Source: Pseudomonadota bacterium
Lineage (GTDB): Bacteria; Pseudomonadota; Gammaproteobacteria; Burkholderiales; Gallionellaceae
Assembly: GCA_021783855.1 (NCBI GenBank)
Contig: JAJXTL010000049.1
Coordinates: 1 to 18,769 of the forward strand
Length of the DNA stretch: 18,769 nt
Reading direction: 5' to 3'
A model generated the notes under the pieces. That model made no database searches and had not been told where the DNA came from. It saw nothing but the letters and a program-made list of their open reading frames with translations. Below, piece by piece: positions 6,360-14,131 of the stretch (position 1 is the stretch's first letter; every line of letters begins with the position of its first letter). A program made the translations under genes and the position numbers.

Positions 6360-9201
6360 GGCGATGCACTCCTGGATTGTTCTTGACATCGAGATCGGGA
6401 CGGAAGGCGGCTTCGATCACCGCCTTTTGCTGTTCGTTATGCACCGCGAGATACCCCGCGGCCGGTGCTGCGGAAGAAGGACGCAAGGCATATTCGAGGC
6501 GCATGCCGCTGCGCATGTGACGCAACAGATAATGCTGAATGCGGTGCCATGCACCCTGATTGCCCGGTTCCTCCTGACACCAGACAATTTCAGTGGCATT
6601 CGGGAAGGCCTCGACCTGGGCTGCAAAATCCTCGTGCGGAAAAGGATAGAGCTGTTCGATACGGATGATCGCCATATCGTCTATACCCCTGGCGCGCCGC
6701 GCCGCGGTCAGATCGTAATAGACCTTGCCGCTGCACGCGATGATGCGGCGAACGCGCTTCGCATCCAGTGTTTCCACTTCCGGTATTACCGCACGGAACC
6801 CTCCTTCAGTAAAATCGCTCAGAGGGGAAGCTGCCTCCTTGCTGCGCAGCAGACTTTTCGGCGTAAACACGATCAGCGGGCGACGCATCGGACGCAACAT
6901 CTGGCGTCGCAGCAGATGGAACATTTGCGCCGGAGTAGACGGAATGCACACCTGAATATTGTAGTCCGCGCACAGTTGCAAGTAGCGCTCGATGCGCCCC
7001 GATGAGTGCTCGGCCCCCTGCCCTTCATAGCCGTGCGGCAGCAGCATCACCAGTCCGCACAGCCTGCCCCATTTCACTTCGCCGGAGGCGATAAACTGAT
7101 CGATTACCACTTGCGCGCCGTTGGCAAAATCGCCGAACTGCGCCTCCCACAACACCAGAGAATTCGGCTCGGCGGTGGCATAACCATATTCGAAGCCCAG
7201 CACAGCCTCTTCGGACAGGAGCGAGTCGATCACCACGAAGTCTGACTGATCGGGTGTCAAATGCTGCAACGGCGTGTAGGCGCCCTCAAACCACACCACG
7301 CGATTCTGGTCGTGCCAGGTGGCATGGCGGTGAAAGAACGTGCCGCGTTGAGAGTCCTGTCCGGACAACCTGACCGGAAAGCCCTGGGTGAGCAACGTGG
7401 CATAAGCCAGATTTTCCGCCATACCCCAGTCCAGCGACAAGCTGCCTTGCGCCATCAGAATCCGGTCATCGACGATTTTCTGCACGCGCGATTGCAGAAC
7501 GAAACCCTCCGGCACCGTGGTCAGCGGTACGGCCAGTTGCTGCAAACGCGCCAGTGGCACCGAGGTATCCACCGGGACGTTCCATTTGATGTCTCGCTTT
7601 AAGGCAGCCCAGTCGGAAACCGGCTTGTCGAATTTTTCAAGCGCAGGAGCTATCGAGTTGCGCCCCTCGTCCATCGCCTGGCGGTAGACAGCGATCATCT
7701 CGTCGGCTTCCCCGGCCGCAATCACCCCTTCGTCGAGCAGGCGCTTGGCGTAAACCGCTCGCGTGCCCGGATGCTGGCGAATGTAACGGTACATGAAAGG
7801 CTGCGTGACCAGCGGTTCGTCCTGTTCGTTGTGCCCTAATTTTCTGAAACACACCATATCGATCACCACATCGCGACCGAATTCCATGCGGTAATCCAAC
7901 GCAATTTCGGTAATCAGCATCACCGCATCCGGATCGTCCGCATTCACGTGGAAGATAGGCGCATCGATCATTTTAGCCACATCGCTGCAATACTGGCTGG
8001 AACGGGTATCGCGCATGTCGGATGCGGTAAAGCCGATCTGATTGTTGATGATGATATGCACGGTGCCGCCGGTGCGAAAACCCCGCGTCTGCGACATGGA
8101 GAGCGTTTCCATCACCACACCCTGCCCTGCGAACGCTGCATCGCCGTGCAGCAGTATCGGCACGACCAGCTTGCCGGTCAGATCCTTGAGGCGATGCTGG
8201 CGTGCGCGCACCGAGCCTTCCACCACCGGATTGACGATTTCCAGATGCGAAGGGTTGAATGCCAGCGCGACATGCAGATGACCGCCCGGGGTATCGAGGT
8301 CGGCAGAAAACCCCTGATGATATTTCACATCGCCCGACGTCAAATGCTCGGTGTGAATGCCCTCGAATTCGGCAAACAACATGCCGGGCTGTTTGCCGAG
8401 AATATTAACCAGCACATTCAACCGCCCGCGGTGCGCCATGCCGATCACGGCTTCCTTGACACCCTGGCTGCCTGCGCGCTGCAACAGATGATCGAGCAAG
8501 GGCACCAGCGTGTCGCCGCCCTCCAGCGAAAAGCGTTTCTGTCCGACATATTTGGTATGCAGATAGCGCTCAAGGGTCTCGGCTGCGGTGAGCCGTCCCA
8601 GGATGCGGCGGCGTTGTGCTGCATCCAGACCGGCCACCCCGCGCACCCCTTCCAGCCGGTTCTGTATCCAGCGCTTTTGCGGCACGTCGCTGATGTACAT
8701 GTATTCCGCACCGATGCTGCCGCAGTAGGTCTGGCGCAACAACTGCATGATCTCGCGCAGGGTCATGCGCGCAGCCGCCACCAGCGAGCCGGTCTCGAAC
8801 GTGGTGTCCATGTCGGATTCTGTCAGGCCGTAATATGCCGGATCAAGCTCGGGCACCACGGGCTTGGCGTGGCGAGCCAGCGGATCCAGATTGGCAACCC
8901 TCAGGCCTAAAAAACGGTGGGCATTGATGAGCTGCAGCACCTTGACCTGACGGCGCTCATGTTCCGCGCCGGGCGCGTTGACAGTCTTCAATCCGGGCAA
9001 CGCTGCAAATGAACGCTGGATCGGCGCATGCGGCTGTTCTGCCGCCGACTTATCCCATGCCGGTAAGGCATCAAAGTAATTGCGCCATTCTGCCGTTACG
9101 CCGGCGGGATCGTGCAGATACTGCTCGTACAGCGCCTCGACAAAGGGGGCGGCGAACAGCTGCGAGCTGTCCTGCATCAGCTTGTTATAGTTTGTATTCA
9201 A
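6346..9201 (-). CDS. sucA: 2-oxoglutarate dehydrogenase E1 component
   Basis: Thiamine-diphosphate-dependent decarboxylase that starts the 2-oxoglutarate dehydrogenase reaction. The product has 951 residues, normal for SucA. The N-terminal [16 protein letters not shown] (20-35) is the E2-docking arm typical of OGDH. Catalytic motifs seen are [11 protein letters not shown] (254-264), [11 protein letters not shown] (315-325), GDAAFAGQG (353-361) and IINNQIGF (384-391). The C-terminal half has [14 protein letters not shown] and [13 protein letters not shown]. The frame as given starts with TTG and overlaps gltA by 4 nt (TTGA). An alternative ATG at 9177 (MQDSSQLF) matches the usual SucA N-terminus more closely. 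Neither has a clear Shine-Dalgarno, so translation is probably coupled to gltA. Confidence 0.95.
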   Translation of the reverse strand: MNTNYNKLMQDSSQLFAAPFVEALYEQYLHDPAGVTAEWRNYFDALPAWDKSAAEQPHAPIQRSFAALPGLKTVNAPGAEHERRQVKVLQLINAHRFLGLRVANLDPLARHAKPVVPELDPAYYGLTESDMDTTFETGSLVAAARMTLREIMQLLRQTYCGSIGAEYMYISDVPQKRWIQNRLEGVRGVAGLDAAQRRRILGRLTAAETLERYLHTKYVGQKRFSLEGGDTLVPLLDHLLQRAGSQGVKEAVIGMAHRGRLNVLVNILGKQPGMLFAEFEGIHTEHLTSGDVKYHQGFSADLDTPGGHLHVALAFNPSHLEIVNPVVEGSVRARQHRLKDLTGKLVVPILLHGDAAFAGQGVVMETLSMSQTRGFRTGGTVHIIINNQIGFTASDMRDTRSSQYCSDVAKMIDAPIFHVNADDPDAVMLITEIALDYRMEFGRDVVIDMVCFRKLGHNEQDEPLVTQPFMYRYIRQHPGTRAVYAKRLLDEGVIAAGEADEMIAVYRQAMDEGRNSIAPALEKFDKPVSDWAALKRDIKWNVPVDTSVPLARLQQLAVPLTTVPEGFVLQSRVQKIVDDRILMAQGSLSLDWGMAENLAYATLLTQGFPVRLSGQDSQRGTFFHRHATWHDQNRVVWFEGAYTPLQHLTPDQSDFVVIDSLLSEEAVLGFEYGYATAEPNSLVLWEAQFGDFANGAQVVIDQFIASGEVKWGRLCGLVMLLPHGYEGQGAEHSSGRIERYLQLCADYNIQVCIPSTPAQMFHLLRRQMLRPMRRPLIVFTPKSLLRSKEAASPLSDFTEGGFRAVIPEVETLDAKRVRRIIACSGKVYYDLTAARRARGIDDMAIIRIEQLYPFPHEDFAAQVEAFPNATEIVWCQEEPGNQGAWHRIQHYLLRHMRSGMRLEYALRPSSAAPAAGYLAVHNEQQKAVIEAAFRPDLDVKNNPGVHRHESH

Positions 9202-10499
9202 CGTTCGCTCATGTCCGGATAATCGCGGCGTGTTTCGCCGATATACAATTGACGGGGACGGCCTATCTTGCGGTCACTCGCCGCCATCATTTCCTTCCAC
9301 TGTGAAACCCAGCCTATGGTGCGGCCCACGGCGAAGATGACCGTGAACATATTGGCCGGAATACCCAGTGCGCGCAGCACGATACCCGAATAAAAGTCGA
9401 CGTTGGGATAGAGTTTGCGTTCGATGAAATACGGATCATTCAGCGCGATTTTCTCCAGCTCCATCGCCAGTTTGAACAGTTTGTCGTTCTCCAGCCCCTG
9501 CTCCTTGAGCACTTCGTGACAGGTCTCACGCATCACCGATGCGCGCGGGTCCATGTTCTTGTACACCCGGTGTCCGAAGCCCATCAGGCGGTATTTCTTG
9601 TCCTTCACGCCCTGTACAAAATCCGCCACGCGCGAGATATCGCCGATCTCGATCAGCATGTTCAGCGCGGCCTCATTGGCGCCGCCATGTGCCGGCCCCC
9701 ACAGGGCTGCGATTCCGGAAGCCATGCAGGCAAACGGGTTCGCGCCGCTGGAACCGGCCAGACGCACCGTCGAGGTGGACGCGTTCTGCTCATGATCGGC
9801 ATGCAGAATAAAGATGCGCTCCAGCGCCTTCACCAGAACCGGATTGGGCACATACTCCTCGGCCGGCGTGGCGAACATCATATACAGGAAGTTTTCCACA
9901 TAGCTGAACTTGTTTTTCGGATACATGAACGGGAAACCGTTGTGGTACTTGTAAGCCATCGCCGCGATGGTAGGCACCTTGCCCAGCAAGCGCATCGCTG
10001 CCAACTCGCGGTGCTCCGGGTTGTTGATATCGAGCGAGTCGTGATAGAAGGACGACAGCGCGCCGACCACGCCGACCATCACCGCCATCGGATGCGCGTC
10101 GCGCCTGAAGCCATTGTAGAAGCGCGCCAACTGGTCATGTACCATGGTGTGCGAAGTCACTTTACGAACAAACTCGGCTTTTTGTGCGGCATCGGGCAAC
10201 TGACCGTCCAGCAGCAGATAACAGACCTCCAGAAAATCGGATTTTTCCGCCAGTTGCTCGATCGGATAGCCGCGGTAATACAGCAACCCGGCATCGCCGT
10301 CGATAAAGGTGATCCTGGAAATGCAGCTCGCCGTGGAGAAAAAGGCCGGATCGTAGGTAAAAATATCCAGTTTGGCTAACCCATGTATGTCGATGACATC
10401 CGACCCCAAAGTGCCGGACAGGATCGGCAATTCGATGCTGCGACCATCATCCAAAGTCAGTGTTGCAACGCGTTTTTTCTGGCTAAATTCTTTTTCCAT
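9198..10499 (-). CDS. gltA: citrate synthase (hexameric, type II)
   Basis: Condenses acetyl-CoA with oxaloacetate to citrate, the entry step of the TCA cycle. The product has 433 residues, as expected for the NADH-sensitive Gram-negative type with its N-terminal beta domain ([15 protein letters not shown]). The catalytic residues are present: H271 in [12 protein letters not shown]310 in [15 protein letters not shown] and D368 in NVDFYSG. GGAAACAGG just before the ATG acts as the ribosome binding site. It lies 20 bp after sdhE and overlaps sucA by 4 nt, so it is part of one operon transcribed from upstream of sdhB. Confidence 0.97.
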   Translation of the reverse strand: MEKEFSQKKRVATLTLDDGRSIELPILSGTLGSDVIDIHGLAKLDIFTYDPAFFSTASCISRITFIDGDAGLLYYRGYPIEQLAEKSDFLEVCYLLLDGQLPDAAQKAEFVRKVTSHTMVHDQLARFYNGFRRDAHPMAVMVGVVGALSSFYHDSLDINNPEHRELAAMRLLGKVPTIAAMAYKYHNGFPFMYPKNKFSYVENFLYMMFATPAEEYVPNPVLVKALERIFILHADHEQNASTSTVRLAGSSGANPFACMASGIAALWGPAHGGANEAALNMLIEIGDISRVADFVQGVKDKKYRLMGFGHRVYKNMDPRASVMRETCHEVLKEQGLENDKLFKLAMELEKIALNDPYFIERKLYPNVDFYSGIVLRALGIPANMFTVIFAVGRTIGWVSQWKEMMAASDRKIGRPRQLYIGETRRDYPDMSER

Positions 10500-10519
10500 C
10501 CTGTTTCCAATCTTGAAGT

Positions 10520-10870
10520 TTAAACCGATCTGATTTTTTTCAGTAACGCGGCCTGTTCGTCAGTTGCTGCACTCATCCTGCCTGAAATCATATCCCAGAG
10601 CGGATTGTCTGCCATATCCAGAAACTGTTCAAATGTTTGTCGCTCGGACCCGGACAATCGGGCGTAGCGAGCTTCAACAAAGCGCCCGAGTATGATATCG
10701 AGTTCCAGCAAACCGCGCCGGCAACGCCAGCGTACTCTTTGCAGAAAATCAGGATTGCACTCGCAAGGGGCGGGCCGTGCGGTTTCCGTAGCTGGCGCTA
10801 CGACCGCTACGCTCAGGATTGTGGATTGAGGATTGAGTAAATAATTCTCAACGTTTTTTGCGCTTCTCAT
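10520..10870 (-). CDS. sdhE: SdhE, FAD assembly factor for succinate dehydrogenase, with an unusual N-terminal extension
   Basis: A small protein that promotes covalent flavinylation of SdhA. The SdhE core begins at about residue 39 ([20 protein letters not shown]), with the conserved RGLLELD element (52-58), and ends after [11 protein letters not shown]. The 116 residues exceed the usual 80-95. About 37 extra N-terminal residues ([20 protein letters not shown] and flanks) are encoded by simple 7-bp repeats and a CGTAGC/GCTACG hairpin. No ATG, GTG or TTG lies in frame between 10870 and the core, so the extension must be translated if the gene is expressed. ATG 10870 is chosen because GAGGAG sits 6 nt before it; an ATG at 10891 is also in frame. 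It lies between sdhB and gltA. Confidence 0.88.
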   Translation of the reverse strand: MRSAKNVENYLLNPQSTILSVAVVAPATETARPAPCECNPDFLQRVRWRCRRGLLELDIILGRFVEARYARLSGSERQTFEQFLDMADNPLWDMISGRMSAATDEQAALLKKIRSV

Positions 10871-10911
10871 TTTTTTCTCCTCATTCCTCATTCCTCATTC
10901 TTCAATCCTGA
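10813..10911. repeat. inverted heptamer repeat arrays bounded by 9-bp inverted repeats
   Basis: The outer arms TCAGGATTG (10813-10821) and CAATCCTGA (10903-10911) are perfectly inverted. Inside them are three direct NGGATTG units (10815-10835) and, in opposite orientation, three TCATTCC-type units (10881-10901, the last ending CT). Positions 10823-10837 can pair with 10880-10894 over 15 positions with two mismatches. The sdhE start and ribosome binding site lie inside this structure. Confidence 0.8.
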
Positions 10912-10915
10912 TTTT

Positions 10916-11611
10916 TTATACCATCCTCTTGATCATCATATCCTTGATACGGCCGATCGCCTCGGTCGGATTCAACTCCTTCGGGCATACGTCCACGCAG
11001 TTCATGATGGTGTGGCAACGGAACAGTCGATAAGGGTCTTCCAGATCGTCCAGACGTTCCGAGGTCGCCTGATCGCGCGTATCGGCAATGAAGCGATACG
11101 CCTGTAACAACCCTGCGGGACCGACGAATTTATCCGGGTTCCACCAGAACGACGGGCAGGCCGTGGTGCAGCACCCGCACAGGATGCATTCATACAGCCC
11201 GTTCAGATGGTCGCGCTGGGCGGGCGACTGCAAACGCTCGGTTTCGGGCGGGGGATCGTTGTTGACCAGGTAGGGTTTAATGGAGTGATACTGCTTGAAA
11301 AACTGCGTCATGTCCACGATCAGATCGCGGATCACCGGCAGTCCCGGCAAGGGGCGCAATTCGACCGGTTCTTTCAACGAGGATAACGGCGTGATGCAGG
11401 CCAGCCCGTTACGACCGTTGATGTTCATCGCATCCGAGCCGCATACGCCTTCGCGGCAGGATTTGCGCAGAGACAGGCTGTCGTCCTGTTCCTTGATCAA
11501 CAGCAAAGCATCGAGCAACATCTTGCCGCCAGCTTCGACGTCCAGATCGTAGTTCTGCATGCGCGGCGCAGCGTCGGTTTCAGGGTTGTAACGATATATA
11601 CGGAATTTCAT
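10916..11611 (-). CDS. sdhB: succinate dehydrogenase iron-sulfur subunit
   Basis: Carries electrons from the flavin subunit to quinone in complex II at the inner membrane. The product has 231 residues, the family length. The [2Fe-2S] ligands are C52, C57, D60 and C72 in SCREGVCGSD and the following loop; an aspartate as third ligand is as in E. coli. The [4Fe-4S] and [3Fe-4S] ligands are in CILCGCCTTACP (C142, C145, C148, C152) and CHTIMNCVDVCPK (C199, C205, C209). It is the first gene of the operon. Upstream is a 199-bp gap and then a divergent phosphohexomutase, so sdhC, sdhD and sdhA are not beside it. AAGG about 10 nt before the ATG is the likely ribosome binding site. Confidence 0.97.
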   Translation of the reverse strand: MKFRIYRYNPETDAAPRMQNYDLDVEAGGKMLLDALLLIKEQDDSLSLRKSCREGVCGSDAMNINGRNGLACITPLSSLKEPVELRPLPGLPVIRDLIVDMTQFFKQYHSIKPYLVNNDPPPETERLQSPAQRDHLNGLYECILCGCCTTACPSFWWNPDKFVGPAGLLQAYRFIADTRDQATSERLDDLEDPYRLFRCHTIMNCVDVCPKELNPTEAIGRIKDMMIKRMV

Positions 11612-11688
11612 AATTTCATTACCTTTGTCGTATAGCTTAACAGCTGATTAACCAGCCGAGAGCATCAGCAGTCTTCGACGAGACGTCC

Positions 11689-11703
11689 ATTATAGTTACT
11701 ATA
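11689..11703 (-). promoter_or_regulatory. candidate sdhB operon promoter with overlapping palindrome
   Basis: A perfect minus-strand TATAAT (11689-11694) lies about 77 bp upstream of the sdhB start. It overlaps a perfect 13-bp palindrome, TATAGT-T-ACTATA (11691-11703). The -35 region is poor, which suggests a promoter that needs an activator or is controlled by an operator at the palindrome. Both the position and the absence of any other gene here favour a role for the operon. Confidence 0.4.
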
Positions 11704-11810
11704 GCACTTAAATTATGCACTCAGATGACACTTGGAACAGCTAAAATACGCCAAGACACCGAACAGTTCTGCTTCACGCAGTTCACCCACCATTAGAGGA
11801 TGTATTTCAA

Positions 11811-13232
11811 TTGAAAAAGGTCAAAATTCGCGATGTGATGGACAGCAGCGGCGTGACATTCGGCACCAGCGGCGCGCGCGGTCTGGTGAGCAACATGACG
11901 GATGAAGTGTGTGCCGCCTATGCGGCGGCATTCCTGGCTGTGGTGAGACTGTCGTTTACGGTCGAGCGCGTGGCGCTGGGCATGGATTTGCGTCCCAGCA
12001 GTCCGCGCATCGCAGCAGCTTGCGCAACTGCCCTGCACCATGCGGGCATTCTTGTCGAGTATTGCGGCGCCCTGCCGACGCCCGCGCTGGCGCTGTATGC
12101 GCAAAACGAAGCTATCCCGGCCGTCATGGTAACGGGCAGCCACATCCCTTTTGAACGGAACGGCATCAAGTTTTACCGGCCCGACGGCGAAATTTCCAAG
12201 GCGGATGAATTGGCGATTGCCGGGTCCGTTGTGGAAATACACGAAGACGACGTTCAACTGCCTCTGCCTCTGGTGAACCCCGCCGCGCTCGAACAATATG
12301 TGCAGCGTTACCTCGATTTTTTCCCTGTACAGCTTTTCAAAGGCATGCGTCTCGGTGTGTATGAGCATTCCAGCGTGGCCCGCGATGTCATCCGGAGCAT
12401 ATTGGAAGGGCTGGGCGCCGAAGTGACCTCGCTCGGGCGCACCGAAGAATTTGTGCCCATCGATACCGAGGCTGTCGCCGAGGTGGATATACGCCGTGGT
12501 AAAGACTGGGCGGACGAATACCATTTCGATGCCATCATTTCGACCGACGGCGATGGCGACCGTCCGCTGGTTTCAGATGAAACAGGTTCCTGGCTGCGCG
12601 GCGATATCGTCGGCCTGCTTTGCGCGCGCTATCTGGGTGCAAAAAAAGTGGTCGTCCCGGTCAGTTGCAACACGGCTATCGAGCTCTGCGGGGCTTTTGA
12701 AATTGTCGTGCGCACCAGGATAGGTTCGCCCTACGTGATTGCCGGCATGGAAAACCTGGGCTCTGATGTGGTAGGTTTCGAAGCCAATGGTGGTTTTTTA
12801 GTCGGCTCCCGCTTTACCCGCGAAGGAAAAACCCTAGCACCGCTGCCCACACGCGATGCCGTACTGCCTGCGCTTGCGGTGCTGGCGGCCGCGCGCGCAA
12901 TTAACGGAAAAGTGTCCGATTTGATGAAAAACCTGCCCGCACGCTTCACCGCCAGCGACCGACTGCAAGCGTTTCCGGTTGAGACCAGCCGCGCGCTGAT
13001 TCTTGAACTCACCGGCAACCCGAACTCTTTGCAGGATTATCTGGCCCCGGAGGGAGCCAGGACAGTCGACATCAACGTAACCGACGGGCTACGCGTAAGC
13101 TTCGACAATGGCGAAATCGTGCATCTGCGCCCCTCCGGCAACGCACCCGAACTGCGCTGTTATTGCGAGGCATCAGTCGAGGTACGCGCGATGCAACTGG
13201 TACAGAGCGTGCTGTCGCGGATTCGAGGCTGA
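11811..13232 (+). CDS. phosphohexomutase (phosphomannomutase/phosphoglucomutase family)
   Basis: Interconverts hexose 1- and 6-phosphates for sugar-nucleotide and envelope polysaccharide synthesis. The product has 473 residues in four domains. The catalytic phosphoserine loop is VTGSHIPFERNG (S110), the magnesium loop DGDGDR (246-251), the sugar-binding loop GFEANGG (322-328) and the phosphate-binding loop RPSGNAPELR (440-449). TTG at 11811 is chosen because AGAGGA lies 11 nt before it, and MKKVKIRDVM followed by SSGVTFGTSGARGL looks like the conserved N-terminus of this group; the next ATG (M10) would cut it off. Mannose or glucosamine specificity cannot be told from sequence alone. It diverges from sdhB and is followed 34 nt later by a putative oxygenase. 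Confidence 0.9.
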   Translation: MKKVKIRDVMDSSGVTFGTSGARGLVSNMTDEVCAAYAAAFLAVVRLSFTVERVALGMDLRPSSPRIAAACATALHHAGILVEYCGALPTPALALYAQNEAIPAVMVTGSHIPFERNGIKFYRPDGEISKADELAIAGSVVEIHEDDVQLPLPLVNPAALEQYVQRYLDFFPVQLFKGMRLGVYEHSSVARDVIRSILEGLGAEVTSLGRTEEFVPIDTEAVAEVDIRRGKDWADEYHFDAIISTDGDGDRPLVSDETGSWLRGDIVGLLCARYLGAKKVVVPVSCNTAIELCGAFEIVVRTRIGSPYVIAGMENLGSDVVGFEANGGFLVGSRFTREGKTLAPLPTRDAVLPALAVLAAARAINGKVSDLMKNLPARFTASDRLQAFPVETSRALILELTGNPNSLQDYLAPEGARTVDINVTDGLRVSFDNGEIVHLRPSGNAPELRCYCEASVEVRAMQLVQSVLSRIRG

Positions 13233-13266
13233 CTCTCATCAGGAAAATATCGCGAGTATCGTAAGC

Positions 13267-13791
13267 ATGACTAGCCAGCTCTTGCAAAATTCAATCCTGC
13301 ACATCGGGCATCTTCCCGATGCTCCTGATATCAACCTGCAAATCCTGGATGCCTATCGCCTTTTGCGTGAAGAGGATTTTTCGCGGCGCAGCCATTTTTT
13401 CAACGGTCGCCACGAAAATCTGTACCTGAATAGCGAACGAATCCCGGCACTCGGTGTGGTTTTGGCGCAGGCAACGACTTTTGCCGCAAGCATTCTGCAA
13501 TTGCCGGTACAGGCGTTGAAGCGAGGCTTCTGGCTTAATGACATGGGGCCGGGCAAGACCACCAGCCGTCACGATCACGACGAAAACGACGAACTGCTGT
13601 CAGCTGTCTATTACATCCATGTGCCGGAGAATTCGGGCAAACTGATCATTCACGACCGCTACAGCAACACAGAAGTTACCCCGCAGGCCGGTATGTTCGT
13701 GTTTTTCGCACCGGCCGTCGTGCATTCGGTGAGCATCAACCAAAGCTGCGAAAACCGACTCTCGATCGGCATGAATTTCGGCCCGGCGTGA
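13267..13791 (+). CDS. putative 2OG-Fe(II) oxygenase (TIGR02466/PF13759-like)
   Basis: A 174-residue protein with the layout of the small 2-oxoglutarate/iron oxygenases of the TIGR02466 type. FWLNDMGPG (88-96) leads to SRHDHDEND (100-108), which holds the metal-binding histidines H102 and H104. LLSAVYYIHVP (110-120) and SGKLIIHDRY follow, then FFAPAVVHSV with the distal histidine (H153) and ENRLSIGMNFG with the 2-oxoglutarate-binding arginine (R164). The family is supported by this order of motifs; the substrate is unknown. The frame extends upstream into the phosphohexomutase, but MTSQLLQNSI at 13267 avoids that overlap. It is co-directional with the mutase and 34 nt behind it, so a sugar-related or protein hydroxylation role is conceivable but unproven. 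Confidence 0.7.
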   Translation: MTSQLLQNSILHIGHLPDAPDINLQILDAYRLLREEDFSRRSHFFNGRHENLYLNSERIPALGVVLAQATTFAASILQLPVQALKRGFWLNDMGPGKTTSRHDHDENDELLSAVYYIHVPENSGKLIIHDRYSNTEVTPQAGMFVFFAPAVVHSVSINQSCENRLSIGMNFGPA

Positions 13792-13825
13792 ACAGTTGAT
13801 TCATTGCAATGCCTGTAAAATGCGA

Positions 13826-14101
13826 TCAGCGTTTGATTTCTGCTATGGTGACGCTCTTGCGGATCACTACGCCCTCGATGATTTCGCCCTTGTATGCTTC
13901 GGCTTCGTTCATCCTGCCGCCCATCGTCTGAGCGCTCATCTGCTCGCGCAGCTGTCGGCGCAAGCCACGGGTTTTCCACCACAGATAACCCCACGCAGTC
14001 AAACCGGCTACCGCGACAACTGTAAATATCACAGCTGAAAACATCAGGCCCAGCACAACCAGAGCCGCAGTGGTAATCAGCGCGATGAGTTTGCGCATCA
14101 T
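13826..14101 (-). CDS. small inner-membrane hypothetical protein
   Basis: 91 residues from ATG 14101 (an adjacent ATG at 14098, and a TTG at 14128, are alternatives). Residues 3-40 are strongly hydrophobic (LIALITTAALVVLGLMFSAV, then a second segment ending in GYLWWK), predicting two membrane helices. A basic, cytoplasmic-looking tail follows (RGLRRQLREQM) and then a mixed C-terminus ending EIIEGVVIRKSVTIAEIKR. I do not recognise the family. It follows the flavoprotein gene by 30 nt on the same strand and is probably co-transcribed with it. The longer minus-strand frame over the same bases (13659-14174) runs into the oxygenase gene and is not protein-like. Confidence 0.7.
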   Translation of the reverse strand: MMRKLIALITTAALVVLGLMFSAVIFTVVAVAGLTAWGYLWWKTRGLRRQLREQMSAQTMGGRMNEAEAYKGEIIEGVVIRKSVTIAEIKR

Positions 14102-14131
14102 GCCTGATGGACCGGTAAGCTGATTCAAGAT

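Noticed and set aside
7948..8910. 320-codon plus-strand frame opposite sucA, and similar long frames opposite gltA and sucB
   Set aside because: His/Arg/Gln-rich translations typical of the antisense of GC-rich coding DNA; the sense genes are certain.
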